64,000 bases of DNA from Flavobacterium gelidilacus DSM 15343 (GCF_000422685.1 NZ_AUGN01000010.1:62001-126000), one strand, 5' to 3'; shown: positions 9,318-19,303, numbered from the stretch's first letter. Program-made: numbers and translations. The notes: generated from the letters alone by a model not told the origin.

Positions 9318-9361
9318 TTTTATTCATAAAAAATACTTAAAAACACGTGTTTTTGTGGTTA

Positions 9362-10555
9362 TTATATCACTTTTAGGCTTTTTCCTACTTCTATAAAAGC
9401 ATTTATGGCCTTATCTAAATGCTCTTTTGTGTGTGCTGCAGATAATTGAACTCTAATTCTTGCTTTATCTTTTGGAACTACAGGAAAAAAGAATCCTATA
9501 ACATATATTCCTTTTTTAAGTAATTCGTCTGCCATTGTTTGAGAAAGTTTTGCATCATATAACATAACTGGTACAATTGCAGAATCTCCATCAATAATAT
9601 CAAAACCTGCTTTTTTCATTCCGCTTTTAAAATAATTAGTATTCCATTCCAATTTATCTCTTAATGAAGTGTCTTTTTCTAATAATTCAAAAACTTTAAT
9701 TGAAGCTCCTACGATTGCTGGTGCCAAAGAATTTGAAAACAAATATGGTCGAGAGCGTTGACGTAAGATTTCGATAACTTCCTTTTTGGCTGTAGTATAA
9801 CCACCCATTGCTCCACCAAGTGCTTTTCCTAATGTTCCTGTTATGATATCTATTCTACCTATAACATTTTTAGCTTCTAGTGTTCCAATACCTTTTGCTC
9901 CTATAAAACCTGTTGCATGACATTCATCAATCATTACTAAGGCATCATATTTGTCTGCTAAATCACAAATTTTATCTAAAGGAGCAACTAATCCATCCAT
10001 TGAGAAAACGCCATCAGTAACAATTAACTTAAATCTTCTTCCTTCTTCTGTGGCCTTAATTAACTGAGCTTCTAAATCTTGCATGTTGCTATTCTCATAA
10101 CGATAACGAGCTGCCTTACACAACCTTACTCCATCTATAATCGAGGCATGATTTAAACTGTCTGAAATAATACAATCTTCCGCACCTAACAAAGGTTCGA
10201 AAACTCCACCATTTGCATCAAATGCGGCTGCATATAATATAGTATCTTCCGTTCCGTAGAAATTTGCAATTTTTTGCTCCAAGGTTTTATGAATATCTTG
10301 AGTTCCACAAATAAAACGAACCGATGACATTCCGAAACCATGAGAATCTAAAGTATCTTTTGCTGCTTGCACCACTTCTGGATGTGATGAAAGTCCTAAA
10401 TAATTGTTTGCGCAAAAATTTAAAACTGTCTCACCAGTTGAAATTGTAATTTCTGCTCCTTGTGGCGAAGTAATAATTCGCTCTTTTTTAAACAATCCGT
10501 TCTCTTGAATTGCTTGTAATTCTTCTTGTAAGTGTTGTTGTATTTTGCCGTACAT
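9362..10555 (-). CDS. kbl: Glycine C-acetyltransferase (2-amino-3-ketobutyrate CoA ligase)
   Basis: Cytosolic PLP enzyme that cleaves 2-amino-3-ketobutyrate with CoA to glycine and acetyl-CoA, in threonine breakdown. The 397-residue protein starts [13 protein letters not shown] and has [10 protein letters not shown], the substrate/PLP loop [23 protein letters not shown], and the PLP lysine Lys244 in [10 protein letters not shown]. Length and motifs match Kbl better than the related AONS (BioF) enzymes, since [14 protein letters not shown] and the N-terminus are Kbl-like. The gene starts 11 bases after the AddA-like gene and is probably read from it. No threonine dehydrogenase gene is in the window. 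Confidence 0.92.
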   Translation of the reverse strand: MYGKIQQHLQEELQAIQENGLFKKERIITSPQGAEITISTGETVLNFCANNYLGLSSHPEVVQAAKDTLDSHGFGMSSVRFICGTQDIHKTLEQKIANFYGTEDTILYAAAFDANGGVFEPLLGAEDCIISDSLNHASIIDGVRLCKAARYRYENSNMQDLEAQLIKATEEGRRFKLIVTDGVFSMDGLVAPLDKICDLADKYDALVMIDECHATGFIGAKGIGTLEAKNVIGRIDIITGTLGKALGGAMGGYTTAKKEVIEILRQRSRPYLFSNSLAPAIVGASIKVFELLEKDTSLRDKLEWNTNYFKSGMKKAGFDIIDGDSAIVPVMLYDAKLSQTMADELLKKGIYVIGFFFPVVPKDKARIRVQLSAAHTKEHLDKAINAFIEVGKSLKVI

Positions 10556-10566
10556 ATCTTTATTTT

Positions 10567-13500
10567 TTACAAATGTATAATTTTTAAATTCTCTCCTAAA
10601 TAAACTAAAGCTTTTTCTTCTACTATATATCCCATTTTTAGCAAAACAGCTTCATATTTTTCAATTTGATGTTTATGACTTTCTTTTGGAACTCCAGTTT
10701 TATAATCTAAGAGATAAACTTTTTCCCCAAAAACTGCAATTCTATCTGGAATAAAAGTGTTTTTATTTTCATCAATTATGCTAGATTCGTTATAAATTTT
10801 TGCTTCTTTTGAGTAAAATTTTTCTAATTCTGAATTATTTACTATTGAATATATAACTTCTTCAATTATATTAACTTGCGATTGATTAATTAAACCTTTT
10901 TCTAAAGAAATAGCAATCGCTTGACTTACATCTTTACTTGTTTTTATATAAGATAAAATTTCATGTAATGTGTTCCCAAATTCGATAGCTTCAGCTTGAA
11001 TCGTTCCCCACATTAAAGCTTCTTTTTGAGCTATTTTTATAGCACTTGTTTTAATCTTATTTTGAACAACTTGTATTTCATCTAAGTTAGCAATTACTTC
11101 TTCATTTTTAGAAACTTTCATTGGATTCCCAAATTCATATTCTAGTTGATTTTCATTAAAGTTTTTATTTAACTGAAGATATTCAATTATGTTTGAAGAC
11201 AATGTATTAGGTAAACTTCCATCTTTATTAATCTTAATTTCTGAAATTACATAAAGTTGCTCAACTGCTCTTGTAAAAGCAACATACAAAACATTAATGT
11301 TATCTAATATTTCTTCTTGATTTTTTTCTTGGTAAATTCTACTTGCGTCATCACTATAACTTAATACGTCTTTTTTATTATCAATTAACACTTTAGAAAA
11401 ATTAATAGTTGGATTTTCTAAAGGAACCCAAAGTTTATTTCTATTGTTTTTTGAATAATTATCATTTGCAAAAGGGTAAATCACAACTGGAAATTCAAGT
11501 CCTTTTGATTTATGAATTGTCATGATTTTTATAGCATTATTTCCATCAGGTGAAGGAATACTTTTTTTGTAACCCGTTCTTTCCCAATAATCAATAAAAT
11601 CAGCAATACTTGATTGTGCTTTTATGTGTCTTTCTAAAACCAAATCTAGAAAATATTGAACATAAGAATTATTAGCTTTCTGTTTGATAAAGGCAGAAAC
11701 AATAATTTCAACTACTTCGTAAAGTGATTTTTTTCTGCAAGCATTAAAATCAATTGAAACATCATATTTCTCTAAGGCAATTTTTAAATTTTCTTCTGAA
11801 ACATGAAGGTTTTGGTTAATTAAATCATGAATTTCTTCAGAAGATTGCAAATATTTCCCAACATAATACAACATATTGAACTTTGCATCAGCGTCAAATT
11901 TATTGTTAATATACTTCAACACATTGATAATCAACTTAACTTCTGTTGCATTTTGAATCAGTAAAGTTTCAGAAGATAAAATCGGAATTTCATTTTCGGT
12001 TAAATAATTCGCCAATAAAACTCCGTTTGATTTCGTTCGCGTCAACAAAACCATGTCTTTATATTGAAATCCGTTTTTTAGGACTTTTTCAATCGTAACT
12101 AAAGTTTGTTTTAGATATTTTGTGTTTTTATCATCATCTTCTTCCTCAGCATTTACCTCAGCATTATCAGATGTATCAATGAATGAAATATTAGCGTAAC
12201 CACCATTTTTATTTGTTTTATTCTGATGGCTATTATTCAAATATAAATCGACATAATCCGGATTTTCTAATTTACTTGAAATGAATTTGAAAAAATCATT
12301 ATTAAAGTCAATTACCTGACTATAACTCCTATAATTTGTATCTAAAACTATTGTTTCCTTATCTTTATTTGAAAACGGATTTTCGTCTTTACTCAAAGAA
12401 ATAAATTGCTCAGCTTTTCCACCACGCCAACGATAAATAGCTTGTTTTGGATCACCAACTAACATTAATGTTCCTGCAACACCATTTTCTTCACTAGAAA
12501 GCGCATTATCAACTAATGGAATTAAATTTTTCCATTGTAAAACGGAAGTATCTTGAAACTCATCAATAAAAAAATGACGGTAACGATCACCCATTTTCTC
12601 ATATATAAAAGGAGCTGGTTGATTTTGGATTTCTTTGTTTATTATCTCATTAAATTCAGAAATCGATAAAATATTTTGATCGGTTTGAATTTTTCTAAAC
12701 TCTTTATTAATTGAATTTAGTAACGATAAAGGATAAATGTTTTTATTAAAAGCTTCAAGCAAGAAAATATTTTGATATTCTTTATAAGCTAATTGAAGTT
12801 TTTGCAAAATCTCGGGCAAAATACTTTCGATTAAACCTTTGTCTTTTGCTGTTTTATTAATTTGAACCTGTTCTACTTCTGAAAATTTATTTATATCAGA
12901 AGGAGGAAGATTTCCTTCCATAATTTTAATTAAATGATTTGGAAACGTCTTTCTTGAAAAGGATTCAATGGCAATTCCGTTATCTTTAATTAAAGTCAGA
13001 CTTTCTTGAGCTAAAGCTGAAGCTAATTTTTTATATTTTTCGATTTGTTCGACAATCACTTTTTTGGTTTCGACAAAGTCAGCAATTGTTTTGTTTTCAT
13101 AATCTTTTAATTCGTGCTTGCTATCTTCATTGGTCAAAAGCGAACTTGCAGCTAGTAAGTCAAAAGTAATGTCCCAATTTTTATCATCATCTGTTTTGTT
13201 TCTTGAGAAATCAAGTAGTAATTTGGTTAATTCTTCATCTTCACCGGCTTTAGAAATAACGGTTTCAATAGCTTCTTGCATCAACAAATCGGTTTCCAAA
13301 GAAATATCAAAATCTAAAGGAATATTTAATTCGTGCGAAAATGATTTAATAATCTTTAACGTAAATCTATCAATAGTCGAAATATCAAAAGCTGTATAAT
13401 TATGAATGATACTTTTGATAATAACTTTTGATTTATCTTTAATTGTTGCTATACTCAAACCTGTTTCTTTTGCAACATCTTTTAATAAATCAGCGGCTTT

Positions 13501-13722
13501 TTCTGAAGTTTCCTCTTTTGAAAATTCTAACAAATAGAAAATAATTCTAGACTTCATTTCTTCTACTGCTTTGTTGGTAAAAGTTATAGCTAGAATTTTC
13601 CTGTAAGCTTCATTTGAAGGTGATTTTAATAAAATTTTAATATACTCTTTCGACAAAGTATAGGTTTTACCCGAACCCGCAGAGGCGTTATAGATTGAAA
13701 AGGAGGCTTTATTTTCTGTCAT
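10567..13722 (-). CDS. AddA-like UvrD/Rep helicase-nuclease
   Basis: Probable catalytic subunit of an AddAB/RecBCD-type complex that unwinds and trims DNA double-strand ends for RecA. In 1051 residues: Walker [10 protein letters not shown] (12-20), motif Ia [12 protein letters not shown] (45-56), Walker [11 protein letters not shown] (384-393), [12 protein letters not shown], and late helicase motifs [16 protein letters not shown] and [18 protein letters not shown]-terminal RecB-family nuclease follows, with Asp993, Asp1006 and Lys1008 (LLDYKTG). The AddB-like partner is 2.8 kb further downstream, separated by kbl and ompA. Both proteins keep a full nuclease motif, as expected for a two-nuclease Add complex. 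Confidence 0.9.
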   Translation of the reverse strand: MTENKASFSIYNASAGSGKTYTLSKEYIKILLKSPSNEAYRKILAITFTNKAVEEMKSRIIFYLLEFSKEETSEKAADLLKDVAKETGLSIATIKDKSKVIIKSIIHNYTAFDISTIDRFTLKIIKSFSHELNIPLDFDISLETDLLMQEAIETVISKAGEDEELTKLLLDFSRNKTDDDKNWDITFDLLAASSLLTNEDSKHELKDYENKTIADFVETKKVIVEQIEKYKKLASALAQESLTLIKDNGIAIESFSRKTFPNHLIKIMEGNLPPSDINKFSEVEQVQINKTAKDKGLIESILPEILQKLQLAYKEYQNIFLLEAFNKNIYPLSLLNSINKEFRKIQTDQNILSISEFNEIINKEIQNQPAPFIYEKMGDRYRHFFIDEFQDTSVLQWKNLIPLVDNALSSEENGVAGTLMLVGDPKQAIYRWRGGKAEQFISLSKDENPFSNKDKETIVLDTNYRSYSQVIDFNNDFFKFISSKLENPDYVDLYLNNSHQNKTNKNGGYANISFIDTSDNAEVNAEEEDDDKNTKYLKQTLVTIEKVLKNGFQYKDMVLLTRTKSNGVLLANYLTENEIPILSSETLLIQNATEVKLIINVLKYINNKFDADAKFNMLYYVGKYLQSSEEIHDLINQNLHVSEENLKIALEKYDVSIDFNACRKKSLYEVVEIIVSAFIKQKANNSYVQYFLDLVLERHIKAQSSIADFIDYWERTGYKKSIPSPDGNNAIKIMTIHKSKGLEFPVVIYPFANDNYSKNNRNKLWVPLENPTINFSKVLIDNKKDVLSYSDDASRIYQEKNQEEILDNINVLYVAFTRAVEQLYVISEIKINKDGSLPNTLSSNIIEYLQLNKNFNENQLEYEFGNPMKVSKNEEVIANLDEIQVVQNKIKTSAIKIAQKEALMWGTIQAEAIEFGNTLHEILSYIKTSKDVSQAIAISLEKGLINQSQVNIIEEVIYSIVNNSELEKFYSKEAKIYNESSIIDENKNTFIPDRIAVFGEKVYLLDYKTGVPKESHKHQIEKYEAVLLKMGYIVEEKALVYLGENLKIIHL

Positions 13723-13781
13723 ATATGTAAATCTTATAAAACTATAAGAAAATTGTATTATGTATTTAACGGCTTATTTCG

Positions 13782-13789
13782 TAAATTTG
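13782..13789 (+). promoter_or_regulatory. -7 promoter box for sodA
   Basis: TAAATTTG, a perfect TAnnTTTG match, 37 bases before the sodA ATG. The -33 region is unclear. Confidence 0.5.
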
Positions 13790-13826
13790 AATAAAAATAA
13801 TACTAATCTATTTAAAAAACTATATT

Positions 13827-14432
13827 ATGGCTTTTGAATTACCAAAATTACCTTATGCATATGATGCATTAGAACCACATATTGATGCTAGAACTATGGA
13901 AATACACCATACAAAACATCACAATGGATATACAACGAATTTAAACAACGCAATTGCAGGAACTGAATTAGAAGGAAAATCTATTGAAGATATTCTTAAA
14001 AATTTAGACATGAGCAACGGCGCTGTTAGAAATAATGGTGGTGGATTTTTCAATCACTCTTTATTTTGGGAAATAATGTCGCCAAACGGTGGTGGATTAC
14101 CAACTGGAGATTTAGCTGCTGCAATTGATAAAGACTTTGGATCTTTTGAGGATTTTAAAAATGCTTTTGCAAAAGCTGGGGCAACTCAATTTGGATCAGG
14201 TTGGGCTTGGCTTTGTGTTAAAGACGGAAAATTAGAAGTTTGTGGAACACCAAATCAAGATAACACTTTAATGCCAGGTGTTGGCTGCGGAGGAACTCCA
14301 ATCTTAGGGATGGATGTTTGGGAACATGCTTACTATTTACATTATCAAAACAGAAGACCTGATTATATTGAAGCTTTCTTTAATGTAATTAACTGGAATG
14401 AAGTTGCAAAAAGATATACTGCTGCCAAATAA
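13827..14432 (+). CDS. sodA: Superoxide dismutase, Fe/Mn family (Mn-type residues)
   Basis: Cytosolic enzyme converting superoxide to oxygen and hydrogen peroxide. The 201-residue protein has the metal ligands His27 (EIHHTKHH), His77 (FFNHSLFW), Asp163 and His167 ([10 protein letters not shown]). The residues GGGFFNH and the Gln in [10 protein letters not shown] sit where Mn enzymes have Gly and Gln, favouring manganese or cambialistic use over strict iron. It is a single gene with its own -7 box and a strong terminator, between the divergent AddA-like gene and the convergent purF. Confidence 0.94.
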   Translation: MAFELPKLPYAYDALEPHIDARTMEIHHTKHHNGYTTNLNNAIAGTELEGKSIEDILKNLDMSNGAVRNNGGGFFNHSLFWEIMSPNGGGLPTGDLAAAIDKDFGSFEDFKNAFAKAGATQFGSGWAWLCVKDGKLEVCGTPNQDNTLMPGVGCGGTPILGMDVWEHAYYLHYQNRRPDYIEAFFNVINWNEVAKRYTAAK

Positions 14433-14452
14433 ACAGTAGTTTACTAAAAAGT

Positions 14453-14485
14453 AAAAGGGCTGAAGAATTATCTTCAGCCCTTTTT
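14453..14485 (+). terminator. Terminator of sodA
   Basis: A 13-bp perfect stem (14453-14465 with 14472-14484, GC-rich core GGGCTGAAG) ending in a T run, 20 bases after the sodA stop. Confidence 0.9.
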
Positions 14486-14514
14486 GTATATAAGATTGTT
14501 TGATTATACTAAAT

Positions 14515-14544
14515 AAAAAAGGTGGAAATAAATCCACCCTTTTT
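14515..14544 (-). terminator. Terminator of purF (minus strand)
   Basis: Stem GGTGGA (14521-14526) with TCCACC (14533-14538), followed on the minus strand by a run of T. It lies about 120 bases beyond the purF stop, so the purF mRNA would have a 3' tail of that length. Confidence 0.65.
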
Positions 14545-14661
14545 GCCCCAAATCTACCATAAACTTAACCTACTAATCCTATGGTGAAACAAATCTATGC
14601 AAAATATTTTTATGAACAAACTTTCTGCGAGTATTTTTTGTTGTTATTAACAATTTTATTT

Positions 14662-16557
14662 TCAATAAGCTCTTGCATCGTTTCCTTCGTAAAAATTCAA
14701 AAAAGCCCTATTTACTACCCTATTACCACCAAACGTTGGATAATCACCAGTAAAATACCAATCTCCTAAATTTTTTGGACAAGCTTTGTGTAAGTTTTCA
14801 ACATTTTGAAAAATGATTTTTACTTGTGCATTGACCGATTTTGAAGTTAGCATTTCTGAAATTTTATCTGAAATTTCTTGATCAGTAAATGGAGCGTATA
14901 ATTCTTTAACGTAATTGACTACTTCTTTGTCTGCAAAAAGCTCTTGTTTTTTAGATTTTTCGTAAACCTCATCAACAATATGGTATAGATTTCTTTCTTT
15001 TAATAATGCTAATGTTGCTTTAAAAGCGATTAAGCCTTCTAGTTTAGCCATATCAATTCCGTAACAATCTGGATAACGAATTTGTGGTGCTGATGAAACT
15101 ACAACAATTTTTTTTGGATTTAATCTATCCATCATTTTAATGATGCTTTTCTTAAGAGTAGTTCCCCTTACAATGCTATCATCAATGATTACTAAATTAT
15201 CTGTTGGTTTTATCACACCATAAGTCACATCATAAACATGAGCCACTAAACTATCCCTACTACTGTCCTCAGTAATAAACGTTCTTAATTTAGCATCTTT
15301 AATAGCGATTTTTTCCGTTCTAATTTTTACAGAAAGTATTTCTTCTAATTTTTCTTTAGTTAGCGTCTTTCTGTTATCTAAGATATATTTATTTTTTCTT
15401 TGGTTTAAGAAATCTTGAGCAGCTTCAACCATTCCGTAGAAAGAAGTTTCTGCTGTGTTTGGAATAAATGAGAAAACGCTATTATCTGTATCGTTATCAA
15501 TCGCTTCTAAAACTGCTGGTAAAATTAATTTACCTAATTCTTTACGTTCTTGATAAATTTCGGCATCACTTCCTCTTGAAAAATAAATTCTCTCAAACGA
15601 ACAAGCTTTCTTTTCTGTTGCTGGAATAATTTCTTCTAATGAAATTGAACCATTCTTTTTAACAATAATCGCTTTTCCTGGGTCTAATTCTTTTACTTTT
15701 TCGAAAGGCACATTAAAAACCGTTTGAATAACTGGTCTTTCTGAAGCTACTACTGCAATTTCATCATCTGCATAATAATACGCTGGACGAATTCCGGCTG
15801 GATCTCTAAATACAAATGCATCTCCATGACCTAATAATCCAGCCATTGCATAACCACCATCCCAGTTTTTAGAAGCTTTTCGCAATATTTTTGCAACGTC
15901 TAATTGTTCCATAATAACTTGAGAAGCTTCACGTTTAGAAAGTCCTTTTTCTTTACATTCTTGATAAATTTCGGTTACATCTTCATCTAAAAAATGTCCG
16001 ATTTTTTCCATCACAGTAACTGTGTCAGCCATTTCTTTTGGATGTTGCCCTAATTCCACCAAACTTTGAAACAATTCTTTTACATTGGTCATGTTAAAGT
16101 TTCCGGCAACAATTAGATTTCTATGCATCCAATTGTTTTGACGTAAGAAAGGATGAACACTTTCGATGCTGTTTTTACCAAAAGTTCCGTAACGAACGTG
16201 ACCTAAAAACAACTCTCCAATATAAGGTATATGTTGTTTTTGAAGTTCAGCTGTATTATATTCAGGATGAGCAACTAATTCTTCGTTTATTCTTCCATTA
16301 ATTTGAGCAAAAATATCCTGAATAGGTTGCGCATCATTTGAACGAATTCTACTAATATATCTTTCTCCAGGATTTACGTCCAATTTAATACTTGCTAAAC
16401 CTGCTCCGTCTTGCCCGCGGTTATGTTGCTTTTCCATCAAGAGATACATTTTCTCTATGCCGTAAAAAGCTGTTCCATATTTTTCTTTATAAAAATCTAA
16501 TGGTTTTAAAAGTCTTAATAAAGCAATTCCACATTCGTGTTTAATAGCATCGCTCAT
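14662..16557 (-). CDS. purF: Amidophosphoribosyltransferase, long Bacteroidota form
   Basis: Class II glutamine amidotransferase that makes 5-phosphoribosylamine from PRPP and glutamine, first step of purine synthesis. The 631-residue protein begins MSDAIKHECGIALLRL: the nucleophile is Cys9, so an eight-residue propeptide must be removed. It has the glutaminase motifs KQHNRGQDGAG (43-53) and HVRYGT, and the PRPP loop VIIDDSIVRGTT (456-467). It is about 120-130 residues longer than the usual PurF of about 500. Flavobacteria often carry a second canonical PurF, so this may be a paralogue with a shifted role. It lies 65 bases downstream of the PfkB gene, beyond a hairpin. Confidence 0.85.
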   Translation of the reverse strand: MSDAIKHECGIALLRLLKPLDFYKEKYGTAFYGIEKMYLLMEKQHNRGQDGAGLASIKLDVNPGERYISRIRSNDAQPIQDIFAQINGRINEELVAHPEYNTAELQKQHIPYIGELFLGHVRYGTFGKNSIESVHPFLRQNNWMHRNLIVAGNFNMTNVKELFQSLVELGQHPKEMADTVTVMEKIGHFLDEDVTEIYQECKEKGLSKREASQVIMEQLDVAKILRKASKNWDGGYAMAGLLGHGDAFVFRDPAGIRPAYYYADDEIAVVASERPVIQTVFNVPFEKVKELDPGKAIIVKKNGSISLEEIIPATEKKACSFERIYFSRGSDAEIYQERKELGKLILPAVLEAIDNDTDNSVFSFIPNTAETSFYGMVEAAQDFLNQRKNKYILDNRKTLTKEKLEEILSVKIRTEKIAIKDAKLRTFITEDSSRDSLVAHVYDVTYGVIKPTDNLVIIDDSIVRGTTLKKSIIKMMDRLNPKKIVVVSSAPQIRYPDCYGIDMAKLEGLIAFKATLALLKERNLYHIVDEVYEKSKKQELFADKEVVNYVKELYAPFTDQEISDKISEMLTSKSVNAQVKIIFQNVENLHKACPKNLGDWYFTGDYPTFGGNRVVNRAFLNFYEGNDARAY

Positions 16558-16591
16558 AATTGTAGTGTGTTGTATTGTTGTTTAATGTAAT

Positions 16592-16616
16592 AAAAAAAGC
16601 CTCGAAACTTCGAGGC
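16592..16616 (-). terminator. Terminator between the PfkB gene and purF
   Basis: Stem GCCTCG (16599-16604) with CGAGGC (16611-16616), extendable by two A-T pairs, then seven T on the minus strand. It follows the PfkB-kinase stop by six bases and would at least weaken read-through into purF. Confidence 0.75.
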
Positions 16617-16622
16617 ATAAAT

Positions 16623-17549
16623 TTACGATAATTCTATATCAAATTGTGTTAACGCTTTAAATTGTTGCAAGCGCGAATGAACCTCTTCTTTTTCAAGTTG
16701 TTCCATTCTTTCTGTTCCAAATTTCTCCACACAGAATGAAGCTAAGTTTGAACCATAAATAATTCCGTTCTTCATATTGTCGAAAGAAACGTTTTCGCTT
16801 TGTGCTATATATCCAGAAAAACCACCCGCAAAAGTATCACCTGCTCCTGTTGGATCAAATACTTCCTCTAATGGTAAAGCTGGTGCGAAGAATACGTTTT
16901 TACCTTCAAAAAGTAAAGCTCCGTGTTCTCCTTTTTTAATTACAACATATTTTGGACCCATTGTATGAATCTTTGCTGCTGCTTTTACTAAAGAATATTC
17001 TCCTGATAATTGACGAGCTTCTTCATCATTAATTGTTATAACGTCTACACGTTTAATTACATCCATTAATTCTGGTAAAGCACAATCCATCCAAAAGTTC
17101 ATTGTGTCTAAAACAATTAATTTTGGAGTTGAAGTCATTTGATCTAAAACACCCGACTGAACTAAAGGGTGTAAGTTTCCTAACATTACAACTTCAGCAT
17201 TTTTATAATCATTTGGTACAACTGGATTAAAATCCGCTAATACATTTAATTGTGTTTCTAAAGTATCTCTTGAATTTAAGTCGTTATGGTATTTCCCACT
17301 CCAAAAGAATGTTTTTCCACCTTTTACAACTTCAATTCCTGAAATATCTATGTTTTTGTTGGTTAATAAATCTAAATATTCTTGTGGAAAGTCATCTCCA
17401 ACTACAGAAACAATGGCCGATTTAACGTTAAAAAACGAAGCAGAAAGTCCAATATAAGTTGCAGCTCCACCAAGTATTTTATCGGTTTTTCCAAAAGGAG
17501 TTTCAATAGCGTCAAAAGCTACAGTTCCTACAATTAATAATTTGTTCAT
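16623..17549 (-). CDS. PfkB-family carbohydrate/nucleoside kinase
   Basis: Cytosolic ribokinase-like sugar or nucleoside kinase; substrate not assigned. The 308-residue protein shows GGAATYIGLSASFF (27-40), NDEEARQLSG and the C-terminal signature DPTGAGDTFAGGF, with catalytic base Asp238. The early LGGAATY instead of the usual GG.xxN loop is unlike ribokinase or fructokinase and suggests a different substrate. It lies upstream of purF and downstream of rnhA-purN, so a nucleoside or ribose-related substrate in purine metabolism is a reasonable guess only. Confidence 0.85.
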   Translation of the reverse strand: MNKLLIVGTVAFDAIETPFGKTDKILGGAATYIGLSASFFNVKSAIVSVVGDDFPQEYLDLLTNKNIDISGIEVVKGGKTFFWSGKYHNDLNSRDTLETQLNVLADFNPVVPNDYKNAEVVMLGNLHPLVQSGVLDQMTSTPKLIVLDTMNFWMDCALPELMDVIKRVDVITINDEEARQLSGEYSLVKAAAKIHTMGPKYVVIKKGEHGALLFEGKNVFFAPALPLEEVFDPTGAGDTFAGGFSGYIAQSENVSFDNMKNGIIYGSNLASFCVEKFGTERMEQLEKEEVHSRLQQFKALTQFDIELS

Positions 17550-17572
17550 TATATATAATTTGAAATAAGGTG

Positions 17573-17580
17573 CAAAGATA
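17573..17580 (-). promoter_or_regulatory. -7 promoter box for the PfkB gene
   Basis: On the minus strand TATCTTTG, matching TAnnTTTG, 23 bases before the PfkB ATG. There is no good -33 box. Confidence 0.45.
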
Positions 17581-17627
17581 CATTTTTAGTTTAAAAGTAT
17601 AAAATGCATTTGGAGTTTAACTTTTAA

Positions 17628-18107
17628 TTACAACAACTTTCCTTCAATATTTTCATAAAAAATATCAATAGACAAATTCTTTTGTTGTGAAGCCATAACG
17701 GCTAATTCATCACAACGCTCGTTTTGAGGATGATTGTTGTGTCCTTTTACCCATTTGAAATCAACTTTATGTTTTCGATAGGCTAATAAAAATCGTTTCC
17801 ATAAATCAGGATTTTTTCGGTCTTTGAAACCTTTCTTTTCCCAACCAAATACCCATTTTTTTTCTACAGCATCAACTACATACTTTGAATCAGAAACAAC
17901 TAAAACAGTCATGTTTGGATTTTTTAGCTTTTCTAACCCTACAATTACGGCTAAAAGTTCCATTCTATTATTAGTAGAAATTCTGAAACCTTCAAAAAAT
18001 TCTTTTTTATGTGGAGTCCCTACTAATTCCATAACAACTCCATAACCAGCTGGTCCGGGATTTCCTTTGGCTGCTCCGTCTGTATATATATGTACTTGGT
18101 GTGACAA
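17628..18107 (-). CDS. rnhA: Ribonuclease HI (TTG start)
   Basis: Cleaves the RNA strand of RNA:DNA hybrids in the cytosol. The 159-residue protein has Asp10 (IYTDGAAKGNPGP), Glu50 (NRMELLAV), Asp73 (SDSKYVV), His123 (GHNNH) and Asp133 (ERCDELA), the full active site plus a basic handle (KKWVFGWEKKGFKDRKNPDLW). The only start that keeps the first strand is TTG at 18107. Upstream in the same frame, 9 bases away, is the TAA that ends purN, so the two genes lie in one frame separated by a single stop. A 13-bp direct repeat spans this junction. Confidence 0.92.
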   Translation of the reverse strand: MSHQVHIYTDGAAKGNPGPAGYGVVMELVGTPHKKEFFEGFRISTNNRMELLAVIVGLEKLKNPNMTVLVVSDSKYVVDAVEKKWVFGWEKKGFKDRKNPDLWKRFLLAYRKHKVDFKWVKGHNNHPQNERCDELAVMASQQKNLSIDIFYENIEGKLL

Positions 18108-18134
18108 AATTTTGAGTTATGAATTTTGAGTTAT
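18108..18134. repeat. Short tandem duplication at the purN/rnhA junction
   Basis: A 13-bp unit (AATTTTGAGTTAT on the plus strand) occurs at 18108-18120 and 18122-18134, period 14. One copy holds the purN stop codon, the other the last codons of purN. The spacer between the genes appears to have arisen by duplication. Confidence 0.75.
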
Positions 18135-18686
18135 AAGTTTTTTAATAACTTCTGGAAAATATTTATGTTCCAATTGGTGAACCTTTTGGGCTATTTCTTC
18201 TGGTGATTTACAATCTAAAATTGTAACACTTTTCTGAAAGATTATTGCACCTTCATCGTAATTTGGGGTTACATAATGAATACTTATTCCTGTTTCAGCA
18301 TCTTTATTTTCAAAAATAGCTTTGTGAACATTCATCCCATACATTCCTTTTCCACCATAATTTGGCAACAGAGCAGGATGAATATTAATTATTTTATTAG
18401 GGAAAGCCTCTATAATGTGTTCTGGAAACTTTAATAAAAAGCCAGCAAGTACAATTAAATCGGGTTTAATTTTATTTAATTCACCTAAAACAAAGTCTTC
18501 ATTAAGTTCTGATTTATTGAATACTAAGACATTAACTTCAAGATTTTTTGCCTTTTCTATAACTTTGGCATCAGAATTGTTTGTAAGCACATTGGTTACG
18601 GTAGCAAAACTACTTTTATTAAAACACCTTATAATCTCCTCGGCATTAGTGCCGTTTCCGGAAGCAAAAAGCACAATTTTTTTCAT
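18117..18686 (-). CDS. purN: Phosphoribosylglycinamide formyltransferase (GAR transformylase)
   Basis: Third step of purine synthesis: transfers formyl from 10-formyl-THF to GAR in the cytosol. The 189-residue protein starts MKKIVLFASGNGTNAEEI (phosphate loop 9-14) and has catalytic Asn101 and His103 (INIHPALLPNYGGKGMYG) and Asp144 (NYDEGAIIF). Its neighbour rnhA follows in the same frame; purF lies two genes further on. It is divergent from acpP across a 174-base spacer. Confidence 0.93.
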   Translation of the reverse strand: MKKIVLFASGNGTNAEEIIRCFNKSSFATVTNVLTNNSDAKVIEKAKNLEVNVLVFNKSELNEDFVLGELNKIKPDLIVLAGFLLKFPEHIIEAFPNKIINIHPALLPNYGGKGMYGMNVHKAIFENKDAETGISIHYVTPNYDEGAIIFQKSVTILDCKSPEEIAQKVHQLEHKYFPEVIKKLITQNS

Positions 18687-18801
18687 TGAACATTGATTTC
18701 TTCCACAAAAAAAAGAATAATAATTGGTAAAAAATAAAAAAAAGCGGTCTTTGTTAAAATTTTTTTTTAAATTCGTAACTTATTATAATAACAAAAATAT
18801 G

Positions 18802-18830
18802 TTGTTTTAAAATAAAGTTTTTTATTTTTG
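18802..18830 (+). promoter_or_regulatory. Promoter of acpP
   Basis: TTG (18802-18804), 18 bases, then TATTTTTG (18823-18830), matching the Bacteroidota -33/-7 pattern, 30 bases before the acpP ATG. Confidence 0.6.
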
Positions 18831-18860
18831 CCAACAAATTAAATTAAAAATTAAAAGATT

Positions 18861-19097
18861 ATGTCAGACATTGCATCAAGAGTAAAAGCGATTATCGTAG
18901 ACAAATTAGGTGTTGACGAAAACGAAGTTGTAACAGAAGCTAGCTTCACGAACGATTTAGGAGCAGATTCATTAGATACTGTTGAGCTAATTATGGAGTT
19001 CGAAAAAGAATTTGATATTCAAATTCCAGACGACCAAGCAGAAAACATTGCTACTGTAGGTCAAGCAGTTTCTTACATCGAAGAAGCTAAAAAATAA
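18861..19097 (+). CDS. acpP: Acyl carrier protein
   Basis: Carries growing acyl chains on 4'-phosphopantetheine in fatty-acid synthesis. The 78-residue acidic protein has the attachment Ser37 in [16 protein letters not shown] (33-48). It is followed by fabF, the classical acpP-fabF pair, after a 206-base spacer that holds a hairpin. It has its own strong promoter. Confidence 0.97.
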   Translation: MSDIASRVKAIIVDKLGVDENEVVTEASFTNDLGADSLDTVELIMEFEKEFDIQIPDDQAENIATVGQAVSYIEEAKK

Positions 19098-19105
19098 TAT
19101 TATAA

Positions 19106-19134
19106 GCATCCACAACGTTTTTCTTTGTGGATGC
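19106..19134 (+). terminator. Hairpin after acpP (partial terminator or mRNA 3' end)
   Basis: A 10-bp perfect stem (GCATCCACAA at 19106-19115, TTGTGGATGC at 19125-19134) with a 9-base loop, 8 bases after the acpP stop. Only a weak T-rich tail (AATTATTTT) follows, so it may set the acpP:fabF ratio rather than end transcription fully. Confidence 0.6.
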
Positions 19135-19195
19135 AATTATTTTAGCATTCGCTAGTTAATTTAAATCTTAATTGATTTTATCGGTTTGAAAACAT

Positions 19196-19212
19196 TGATT
19201 GTATTACAATCA
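19196..19212. repeat. Perfect 17-bp palindrome upstream of fabF
   Basis: TGATTGTA, one T, TACAATCA: an 8+1+8 palindrome in the otherwise unstructured acpP-fabF spacer, 92 bases before the fabF start. It is of a size and symmetry typical of a dimeric regulator site; no regulator is identified. Confidence 0.45.
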
Positions 19213-19303
19213 TTACAATAAAAACTATGTAATACCCATTGTTTCTTTTAGTTTAGTATTAAAAGCACTTTGGGTTTTTTTATATAAACCAAAAATTTTA
19301 TAT

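Noticed and set aside
9339..9354. 16-bp palindrome with CACGTG core as a firm kbl terminator
   Set aside because: Stem of about 6 bp with no following T tract; kept only as a possible operator near the ompA promoter.
19199..19303. 35-residue N-terminal extension of FabF
   Set aside because: FabF proteins start at MxLKRVVVTG; the extension comes from AT-rich leader containing a palindrome and has no family support.
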